From Bacillota bacterium (lineage in GTDB: Bacteria; Bacillota; Clostridia; Christensenellales; Borkfalkiaceae), in contig QAKO01000109.1 in assembly GCA_003343765.1 (NCBI GenBank), positions 1 through 9,258 on the forward strand: a DNA stretch of 9,258 nucleotides, read 5' to 3'. Every line of letters begins with the position of its first letter. Position 1 is the first letter of the stretch. The notes below the pieces were generated by a model, which saw nothing but the letters and a program-made list of their open reading frames with translations, was not told the DNA's origin and did not search any database. Below, piece after piece: positions 1-5,532 of this stretch. Position numbers and translations under genes: made by a program.

Positions 1-948
1 GTCCGCCGCTTCTTTCGGCAAAGAAATACTTTGCTTTTTTCCGCTCACGTAAAATGCTCCGTCGCCCTTACCAGTTCCCGAAAAACTTTTTATGAAATCC
101 GCTGTATCTACACCCTTTACAAGCCTGTGGATCGCTTCAAAACGAATCCCTTCATCGTAAAGATTTACCGCTTCACAAAGCGCATACCGCGCCGGATGCG
201 TCTCTTGTTCGGATGCGGGCAAATCCGCCTTGATCTTCTCCCAAAGCGCTTTCGCCGACGCAAGCGAATGATTTCCGTCTCCGACCATAAACAGCAAACC
301 GTCTTTTTTCAGACTTTCAAAACGTCGGATCACTTCTTCATATTCCGAAACAAATTGCCCGCAAACATGTCCGCCGCCCATATTTAATTCAAAATCATAT
401 AAAGTTTCAAGATCTGTACGACCTTTCAACTCTCCCAGAACAACATCCTGCGGATCATCGTACAATAACATTATATGCGGAAATTCCAGCTCCGCACACT
501 CTCTGATTTTCAATCTGGGCGGTATCCGTTCCAGTATCGTCGCCTCCGTTGCACGGATCGAAGCATTGCTCTGTTTTTCATACGAATATTCTTCCAGATC
601 CACAGCCAGAACGATACCTGTCCGCACAGGTGAATACGGCGTCTTGCGGCGTACCAATACAAACCCTTTCGGAAGTTTCCGAAAAACGCCGCCGTTCCTG
701 TATTCCCGCATCGTTTTCGCTATATTCCCGATCCGCTCCGCGCAATCCGCTTTGTCCAGATATATTTCAGGTAAAGTCAGCCGCAATGTTGAAGGTTTTT
801 CGCCGACCGTTTTCTCCAACTCTGACCAATACACACTGTCCGACGTGTGCTGATCGCAGGCGATCACCGCCCATGCGTGCATATCCGTTCCCGCTCGCGG
901 CAGTAAAATTTCAGGCACTGCAATACAACTTTTCATAGCCTTTTCCAT
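1..948 (-). CDS. DUF1015 family protein (3' end outside window)
   Basis: The frame stays open from the ATG at 948 to the left edge, giving 316 residues without the C-terminus. It matches my recollection of the DUF1015 (COG4198-type) family. Near the start, KSCIAVPEILLPRAG (6-20) leads into WAVIACDQHTS (26-36); then come PSTLRLTLPEIYL (52-64), LNMGGGHVCGQF (188-199), the signature GDGNHSLASAK (223-233) and the EAIHRL segment (271-276). No signal peptide or membrane helix is visible, so it is probably cytosolic. The biochemical function is not established to my knowledge; in clostridia, members are often found beside serine biosynthesis genes, but no such gene is in this window. It probably shares the cdaA transcript, since only 14 bases separate it from the microprotein stop. 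Start alternative: 936. Confidence 0.88.
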   Translation of the reverse strand, partial: MEKAMKSCIAVPEILLPRAGTDMHAWAVIACDQHTSDSVYWSELEKTVGEKPSTLRLTLPEIYLDKADCAERIGNIAKTMREYRNGGVFRKLPKGFVLVRRKTPYSPVRTGIVLAVDLEEYSYEKQSNASIRATEATILERIPPRLKIRECAELEFPHIMLLYDDPQDVVLGELKGRTDLETLYDFELNMGGGHVCGQFVSEYEEVIRRFESLKKDGLLFMVGDGNHSLASAKALWEKIKADLPASEQETHPARYALCEAVNLYDEGIRFEAIHRLVKGVDTADFIKSFSGTGKGDGAFYVSGKKQSISLPKEAAD

Positions 949-958
949 CCGATCACTG

Positions 959-964
959 CACCTC
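959..964 (-). promoter_or_regulatory. Ribosome binding site of the DUF1015 gene
   Basis: GAGGTG on the minus strand overlaps the stop codon of the CdaR-like frame and lies 10 bases before the ATG at 948. A second in-frame ATG at 936 has only an AAGG 2 bases upstream, which is too close, so 948 is the better start on this criterion, although the family's conserved sequence begins near the second Met. Confidence 0.5.
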
Positions 965-1082
965 AGCCACCGAAATTGATCACAATAAATACAAATACCG
1001 CCAATGCGATCGATAAAAGTTTGATCGGCACATTATCTATAAAAATACCGGCAACTTTGCGCCAGAAACTCTTTTCTCTCAT
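963..1082 (-). CDS. CdaR-like membrane-anchor microprotein without YbbR domains
   Basis: This frame of 39 codons starts with an ATG that overlaps the cdaA stop (ATGA) and has a GGAG ribosome binding site (1095-1092) 9 bases upstream, inside cdaA. The product has a basic N-terminus (MREKSFWRKVAG) and one hydrophobic helix, with VPIKLLSIALAVFVFIVIN at 18-36. That pattern closely resembles the start of CdaR/YbbR, where a short cytoplasmic tail precedes 'lKilSL.lA..l...V.N'. CdaR normally continues outside the cell with several YbbR domains and regulates CdaA; here a TGA follows two glycines after the helix, and the next gene begins 14 bases later, so the YbbR part is absent. It may be a working minimal partner of CdaA or the remnant of a deletion. 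Position, overlap and ribosome binding site favour translation. The CdaR relationship rests on a short helix plus location. Confidence 0.68.
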   Translation of the reverse strand: MREKSFWRKVAGIFIDNVPIKLLSIALAVFVFIVINFGG

Positions 1083-1903
1083 ATGCGTTTTCTCCAGTCG
1101 GCTGACAAGTCTTTCCAATAATAATCGCTCAGAGTCTTTTTCAATAAATCATAATCCGCATAACGCGATATCTTTCCGCGCTGTGCGATCGTAATGATCC
1201 CCGTTTCTTCCGATACGATCAAGGCGATCACGTTGGTCGTTTCCGTAATCCCGATCCCCGCCCGATGGCGCGTCCCCAACTCCTTGGGAATGTTGACGTT
1301 TTGCGTCAACGGCAGAAAACAGCCTGCCGCCTGTATCTTATAATTGTTGATGATCATTGCCCCGTCATGCAGCGGCGCTTTGACAAAAAATATTCCTTCA
1401 ATCAGCTGCGACGAAATATTCGCATCCAGAATAACTCCGCTTTCCAGCACCTGCGCAGGTATATTGTCGTTCGATAAAATGATCAGCGCGCCGATATTGT
1501 CTTTGGAAAGATTCTGCAGCGCCTTGATGATCTCCGAAATATACCGTTCCACCTCGTCCTTGGATGCATACGTCTGATGCTCGCGCTTTTCCGATAAACG
1601 GTTCAGCGTACCAAGATTCAGAATATCCCGCTTGACTTCCACATTGAAAATAACCAAAATCAATCCAGCCAAAACCATTGGGATCACCATGAATACATCG
1701 CCCTTCAGCTTTGCGTCCGACGCAAATATAATCCCTGTCACGATCACAAACAGAGCGAACACAACGATCACACTGCGGACGTTATTCATTTTCAGGACCC
1801 GGAATACATAATAAAACACCACGGCAAACAGCAAAATGCTCAAAAAATCTACCGCCCCGAAATCCGAAAATGCTTTTGCAATATTGGAAAAAAATTCGTT
1901 CAT
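1079..1903 (-). CDS. cdaA: Diadenylate cyclase CdaA (c-di-AMP synthase)
   Basis: This is a protein of 274 residues, the usual CdaA length. It joins two ATP molecules into cyclic di-AMP, a messenger that governs potassium, osmolyte and cell-wall balance in Bacillota. Residues about 19-37, 43-61 and 69-87 form three membrane helices, followed by NVEVKRDILNLG (87-98), which matches the family's 'q.E.Rr.le.lG' linker. The cytoplasmic DAC domain (about 108-255) keeps the active-site motifs: LHDGAMII (178-185, with DGA), LGTRHRAG (209-216, with RHR) and SEETG (231-235). All look intact, so the enzyme should be active. The membrane part is more divergent than the catalytic part. Its stop overlaps the next start by ATGA, as is common for cdaA-cdaR pairs. 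The glmM gene that usually completes this operon is not in the following position. Confidence 0.95.
   Translation of the reverse strand: MNEFFSNIAKAFSDFGAVDFLSILLFAVVFYYVFRVLKMNNVRSVIVVFALFVIVTGIIFASDAKLKGDVFMVIPMVLAGLILVIFNVEVKRDILNLGTLNRLSEKREHQTYASKDEVERYISEIIKALQNLSKDNIGALIILSNDNIPAQVLESGVILDANISSQLIEGIFFVKAPLHDGAMIINNYKIQAAGCFLPLTQNVNIPKELGTRHRAGIGITETTNVIALIVSEETGIITIAQRGKISRYADYDLLKKTLSDYYWKDLSADWRKRI
1092..1095 (-). promoter_or_regulatory. Ribosome binding site of the CdaR-like microprotein
   Basis: GGAG on the minus strand, inside the last codons of cdaA, lies 9 bases before the ATG at 1082. Together with the ATGA overlap at 1082-1079 it supports coupled translation of the 39-residue frame. 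Confidence 0.6.
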
Positions 1904-1909
1904 AGAATT

Positions 1910-1913
1910 CTCC
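1910..1913 (-). promoter_or_regulatory. Ribosome binding site of cdaA
   Basis: GGAG on the minus strand lies 6 bases before the cdaA ATG at 1903. The spacing is good and fixes this start, which also gives the expected N-terminal length ahead of the first membrane helix. Confidence 0.7.
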
Positions 1914-1930
1914 GTCAGCTCATTCGTACC

Positions 1931-1964
1931 ATTTTATTTTACATGAAATCACAAAAAAAATAAA
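1931..1964 (-). promoter_or_regulatory. Weak candidate sigma-A promoter for cdaA
   Basis: On the minus strand a -10-like TAAAAT (1941-1936, five of six matches to TATAAT) follows a poor -35-like TTTATT (1964-1959) with a 17-base spacer. A second overlapping TAAAAT sits at 1936-1931. In AT-rich DNA such matches arise easily, so the main support is location: it is the only gap where a promoter for the cdaA group could sit outside a coding region. Confidence 0.25.
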
Positions 1965-1978
1965 GCAAATAAAGACTA

Positions 1979-2983
1979 TTATCCGGCGTTATTTGTGTTT
2001 CCGCCGAAAAATAATTGCAAATTTACCACTTGCAACGCCGCAGATGCCGAAATTTCCCCTGCCTTCATCCTGCTCAACGCACCGTTGATGCATCGGAAAC
2101 ATTCCTCCACCCTGTGCAGACCGATCATCTCAGCCTGACGGCGGTTCATCTTCACTCCGTATTCTTTCATACCCAGAATCTTTGCCGTCTCCGCATCGCT
2201 CTTGCGCAAAAGAATGATTTCAAACATTCCCCGATAATAGGAGCACAATGCGTTCAGCACTGCCGTTTCATCCATTCCCTTTGCCAGCAATTCGTTTTGC
2301 ACCGCCATGAATTTTCCGTAATTTTTGATGCCGAGCGCATTAGACATCTCATACGTCTTGTATTCCGCATCTTTGTAGACCACGGCATCCACATCCTGCG
2401 CCGTAACCTTTTTCGTATCGGACGCAAATGCGATCAGTTTTTCCGTCTCTCCGCTGATCCGCGACATATCCGAAAGGCAATACCGCATGATCCGTTCACA
2501 GCATTCCGTATCCGCCGTAATTCCCGCCCGTTTGAACTGCGTATAGATCCAACGCAAAACCGTATCGTCATCCGCTCTCGAACAGTCTACCCAGGTCACG
2601 TTCGGTGCCTTCCGAAGATCGACCGTTTTGCCCTTCGGCGATGCCGAATTGATGATCAGTAAAATCGTATCCCGCTGCGGATTTTCAAGATACGGTTTCA
2701 AATATGTCGTGTAATCTTTTTCCGTCGGAAAAAAATCGGTCACTTTGACGATCCGCTTTTCAGATAAAAACGGTACGCACTGCACCGCCGCAATCAATGC
2801 GCTCATCTGCGCGCCCTTGAGCGTGTCTCCCTGCAATACAGTATAATTCAGAGAAGGCTCCTGAAGAAATTTCGACTTCAGCATCTCTTCTCCGCGCTCT
2901 TTGAAATATTCTTCTTCCCCGTCAAAAAGATATACGGGCGCAGCCCCTTCTTCCAGGCTCTTTTTAAATAATACAAACTTCAT
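1979..2983 (-). CDS. holA: DNA polymerase III subunit delta (clamp loader)
   Basis: This is a protein of 334 residues, the normal length for HolA (YqeN in Bacillus). Delta is the subunit of the clamp-loader complex that opens the beta sliding clamp so that it can be placed on primed DNA. It shows the family's features: a degenerate AAA+ start with VYLFDGEEEYFKE (17-29) in place of a P-loop; PFLSEKRIVKVTDF (71-84), typical of the 'pfl...RlV.v.d' segment; the linker ISGETEKLIAFA (176-187), matching the usual 'l..EleKL..ya'; YEMSNAL (211-217), matching 'f.l.dAl'; and a helical C-terminal collar (about 215-330). The comEC-holA order is conserved in Bacillota. The gene starts 3 bases after comEC; AAGGA inside the comEC end lies about 13 bases upstream, which is long, so coupling is likely. 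The rpsT gene that often lies nearby in Bacillus is not present. Confidence 0.93.
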   Translation of the reverse strand: MKFVLFKKSLEEGAAPVYLFDGEEEYFKERGEEMLKSKFLQEPSLNYTVLQGDTLKGAQMSALIAAVQCVPFLSEKRIVKVTDFFPTEKDYTTYLKPYLENPQRDTILLIINSASPKGKTVDLRKAPNVTWVDCSRADDDTVLRWIYTQFKRAGITADTECCERIMRYCLSDMSRISGETEKLIAFASDTKKVTAQDVDAVVYKDAEYKTYEMSNALGIKNYGKFMAVQNELLAKGMDETAVLNALCSYYRGMFEIILLRKSDAETAKILGMKEYGVKMNRRQAEMIGLHRVEECFRCINGALSRMKAGEISASAALQVVNLQLFFGGNTNNAG

Positions 2984-2986
2984 GCT

Positions 2987-5194
2987 TTATACCGCTTCCT
3001 TTACGGAAATTATACCATCTCTGCGCCCTATTTGCAAGTCACCCAAACTGTAAACCGACATTTTTCCGTCCGATTTCTCAAAGTATATCTCTTCCCCTGT
3101 GTTTATGTTCTGCAAAAAGTCGCCGTCGTATGCCGTTATCATCAGATCACAATCCGGCAAACCTTCCGTTCCTTCCGCTATATTTTCCACAAACAATACG
3201 TCCGCTCCGCCAAAGTTCACATACAATGCCTCTTCCGCTGAAAAAATCATATCCATTCCGCTGCAATCAAAAAAACCGGATACTTCCTGCACTTGCACCG
3301 TCTGATAGGTATTGGTAAACCCAAGTTCCGCGTTCACATACATTTTCTTTACTTGCGCATTTTCCAGAACGATCGGCAGCACCATATTGGCATCCGAAGC
3401 CGTACCCAAAGAAACCAACGCGTCGATCTTTGTTATATTTTCTTTGAGAAAAATCTTTTCGATATGATCTGAATCAGGCGTCCCCAAACTGATCATGATT
3501 ATATTTCCGCTTTCATGGATCAATACAAAATTGCTTCCGTAATAGCCGTGTACCGTCATGTACCCGTCCATGCCGAGAGAAACATTTCGCATTACCATCA
3601 AGCAAACGAATACAGCGGACAAAAGCGTTGCCCCGATCGCCTTGACCCAAACGCGCAAATTGATCTTGTCCGAGAGAAAATATACCCCGAAATACCAAAG
3701 CAACGAACAGCCGCCGAATGAAAAACCGCAGATCAACCAAAATCTGAAATCTGCCATAATAATCGGAAGTACGGCAAGGCGCAGAAAATATTCGGGTATA
3801 AACAAAAGCGCGGCGGATGCAAACGGCAAAACGGACGCCAGCACACCTGCAACAAACAATACCGCATAGACAGAACTGATGACGGGAATAAACAGAAGGT
3901 TCAGCGCAAAGCTGATCGCGGAAATATACCCGAAAAAGTCTATAAGCACCGGAAATGTGCAGATTTGCGCAGACAATGCCGTTCCCAACGCAAAAGCCAA
4001 TTTCCGCGGCATATGCGGGATACGCGCAAAGTTACGGGATAAATGAGCGCCCAACACGATGATCCCTCCCGCGGCCGACACGGACAAAATAAATCCGACT
4101 GAAAACAAATACACTGGATTGATCGCCAGTACTGCCAGGGCCGCAATGCTCACTGAATTCAAACGATCATACTGCACGCCCTTAAACTTCATCGCCATCA
4201 TGACCTCGCACATAATGAGCGCACGCACCGAAGACGGCGAAAAACTGCATACCCCGGCATAAAACACAAGGCCTGCCGTAATAAGAATAAAACGAAGCCA
4301 TAGTTTCAGGCGCAGTTTTTTAAACAGCACCGAAAGCAGAAAATAAACGATCCCGATATGCAATCCGGATACTGCAAAAATATGCGCGACGCCGCCATAT
4401 CGGAAATTCTGCAGAACGTCTTCATCCATAAAGCCTGCGTTTCCCGTCAGCATAGCATATGCCAATGCCGCAGCCGAATCATCCATGCCCGAAAATACAA
4501 CCTCACGGATATGCTGCCCGACTAAACCGAACACATCCGGCGCTTCCTGCCCGACGGTCAGAAATGAGTCAGGCTCCGTAAATGCAAAATAACGCACTCT
4601 GTCCAAAATTGCCGAAGCGTTGATATGTCCATATGCCCACGTTTCATACGTCGTCACTTCCGTATTGAAAATTGCACGAGTCCCGAGCGAAAGTTCCGTT
4701 TCTCCGCCGTATATGTAAATGCGGATGCGATAATCCGTCCGAACGATCTCACCCGTTTCACCGCTCACTATCGTCAAATCCCCGAGTGTGTAAACTTTCG
4801 AATCGCTCGTTTCCGCGATCTCCTTTACAACACCTTCGACATAACATTCCCCGGATACGGCACCTGCCGTCTCAAAATCGGCAATGCGCACCGCAAGCGC
4901 CAGACTGCCGATCGAAAAAATCGCGCACGCCGCTGCCGTACAGGCAAGAAAAACGCCCGCAATCCTCCGACCTTTCTTTCTCAAAATAAAGATAAATCCG
5001 ACAAGCGCAGGCAAGATAATCAAATTGATAAGAAACGCATAAAACCCAAACAGATAACAGCACAATATCCCGGCCGCAAAACTCAGTGCAAATAAAAGAA
5101 AGGGACGAAAATTTACAACTCTCAGTCCGTAAAACAAAAGATGATCGTCCACCCTTTTGAACTTGACCACTCTTTCTTCTTTTCTTCGTTTCAT
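2987..5194 (-). CDS. comEC: ComEC/Rec2-family DNA uptake channel with degenerate metallo-beta-lactamase domain
   Basis: This is a polytopic membrane protein of 735 residues, close to the usual ComEC length. ComEC carries single-stranded DNA across the membrane during transformation. Residues 31-103 hold three hydrophobic segments, and 116-205 a soluble OB/DUF4131-like region. The Competence domain (about 240-535) has the family hallmarks: HIFAVSGLHIG (271-281), SPSSVRALIM (319-328), FSVGFILSVSAAGGI (364-378) and NLLFIPVIS (432-440). Residues about 540-735 occupy the place of the metallo-beta-lactamase-like nuclease domain, but its signatures are gone: the LDVGQGD region is not recognisable, THxDxDH reads SLGTASDAN (595-603), TGD reads VEN (669-671) and HHGS reads YDGD (689-692). 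The start at 5194 is chosen because its ATG overlaps the upstream stop (ATGA); a longer form from 5263 would run deep inside the upstream gene, and a GTG at 5170 is a weaker alternative. Three bases separate its stop from holA. Confidence 0.92.
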   Translation of the reverse strand: MKRRKEERVVKFKRVDDHLLFYGLRVVNFRPFLLFALSFAAGILCCYLFGFYAFLINLIILPALVGFIFILRKKGRRIAGVFLACTAAACAIFSIGSLALAVRIADFETAGAVSGECYVEGVVKEIAETSDSKVYTLGDLTIVSGETGEIVRTDYRIRIYIYGGETELSLGTRAIFNTEVTTYETWAYGHINASAILDRVRYFAFTEPDSFLTVGQEAPDVFGLVGQHIREVVFSGMDDSAAALAYAMLTGNAGFMDEDVLQNFRYGGVAHIFAVSGLHIGIVYFLLSVLFKKLRLKLWLRFILITAGLVFYAGVCSFSPSSVRALIMCEVMMAMKFKGVQYDRLNSVSIAALAVLAINPVYLFSVGFILSVSAAGGIIVLGAHLSRNFARIPHMPRKLAFALGTALSAQICTFPVLIDFFGYISAISFALNLLFIPVISSVYAVLFVAGVLASVLPFASAALLFIPEYFLRLAVLPIIMADFRFWLICGFSFGGCSLLWYFGVYFLSDKINLRVWVKAIGATLLSAVFVCLMVMRNVSLGMDGYMTVHGYYGSNFVLIHESGNIIMISLGTPDSDHIEKIFLKENITKIDALVSLGTASDANMVLPIVLENAQVKKMYVNAELGFTNTYQTVQVQEVSGFFDCSGMDMIFSAEEALYVNFGGADVLFVENIAEGTEGLPDCDLMITAYDGDFLQNINTGEEIYFEKSDGKMSVYSLGDLQIGRRDGIISVKEAV

Positions 5195-5529
5195 AAAATC
5201 AAATACAAAACATATTCGCCGTCGATCAGAACCGCATCCGTCATGCACACGCGCGCATTGCAATCAAACCCGGACGGGATCTCCTGCACACCCGCAACCG
5301 AAAACAGTGCCCCGTACGTGGCGCCGTATTCAAACGTATACCTGCCCGGAGCCGAAACTATATCTCCCTGCACAATCACGTCAAACGTGCCGTCAAACGA
5401 AAACTCCGTTTCCTTTTCCTGCAAGACAGCATTCGTCTTCGGTTCGGCGACGGAAGGCAGAATCGCCACCGCCGCCAAAACCGCAACCAGACAAAATACC
5501 AGCAATATATCTGTCAATAAACCTTTCAT
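5191..5529 (-). CDS. ComEA-like membrane-anchored SLBB protein lacking the helix-hairpin-helix domain
   Basis: This is a protein of 112 residues. Residues 5-25 form one hydrophobic segment (LLTDILLVFCLVAVLAAVAIL), fitting an N-terminal anchor with the rest outside the cell. Residues about 48-111 look like an SLBB fold: VIVQGDIVSAPGRYTF (51-66) matches the usual 'V.GaV..PGvY.l', GATYGALFSVAG (69-80) matches 'g.rv.daI..AGG', and GEYVLYL (104-110) matches the closing 'G..iyvP'. In Bacillus-type ComEA the same anchor and SLBB domain are followed by a helix-hairpin-helix pair that binds incoming double-stranded DNA; here the protein stops at the end of the SLBB domain. Its position directly before comEC is where comEA is expected. 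The start is 3 bases after the helicase stop with no convincing ribosome binding site, so translation is probably coupled. The stop overlaps comEC. It could be a reduced ComEA or a different SLBB partner of the channel; the SLBB call is made by eye. Confidence 0.72.
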   Translation of the reverse strand: MKGLLTDILLVFCLVAVLAAVAILPSVAEPKTNAVLQEKETEFSFDGTFDVIVQGDIVSAPGRYTFEYGATYGALFSVAGVQEIPSGFDCNARVCMTDAVLIDGEYVLYLIL

Positions 5530-5532
5530 CGC

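Larger units (their letters stand above)
1904..1978 (-). other. AT-rich spacer between holA and cdaA
   Basis: These 75 bases form the only sizeable intergenic gap in the window and are clearly richer in A and T than the genes around them. On the minus strand there is a T-run (8 Ts) shortly after the holA stop, but I see no GC-rich stem before it, so it is not a convincing rho-independent terminator. The spacer may carry a promoter for the cdaA group. It contains a five-codon ATG frame that ends before the cdaA ribosome binding site, with nothing to suggest it is functional. Confidence 0.6.

Noticed and set aside
949..1082. Frameshifted full-length cdaR hidden in the downstream sequence
   Set aside because: Only 14 bases separate the stop from the DUF1015 start, and everything beyond translates cleanly as DUF1015, so no YbbR sequence is present.
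1911..1932. Five-codon leader peptide before cdaA
   Set aside because: An ATG frame ends just before the cdaA ribosome binding site, but it has no ribosome binding site of its own, no telling codon content and no paired hairpins.
1940..1978. Rho-independent terminator after holA
   Set aside because: There is a run of Ts on the minus strand, but the bases before it form no GC-rich stem.
2015..2662. Plus-strand frame of 215 codons opposite holA
   Set aside because: It lies wholly antisense to a well-supported holA, is rich in Arg, His and Ile in the way of reverse-strand shadows, and shows no recognisable domain.
5195..5263. Longer comEC start at 5263
   Set aside because: It would add 23 residues that overlap the SLBB gene out of frame, are Cys- and Arg-rich and do not look like a ComEC N-terminus; the ATGA overlap at 5194 is more natural.
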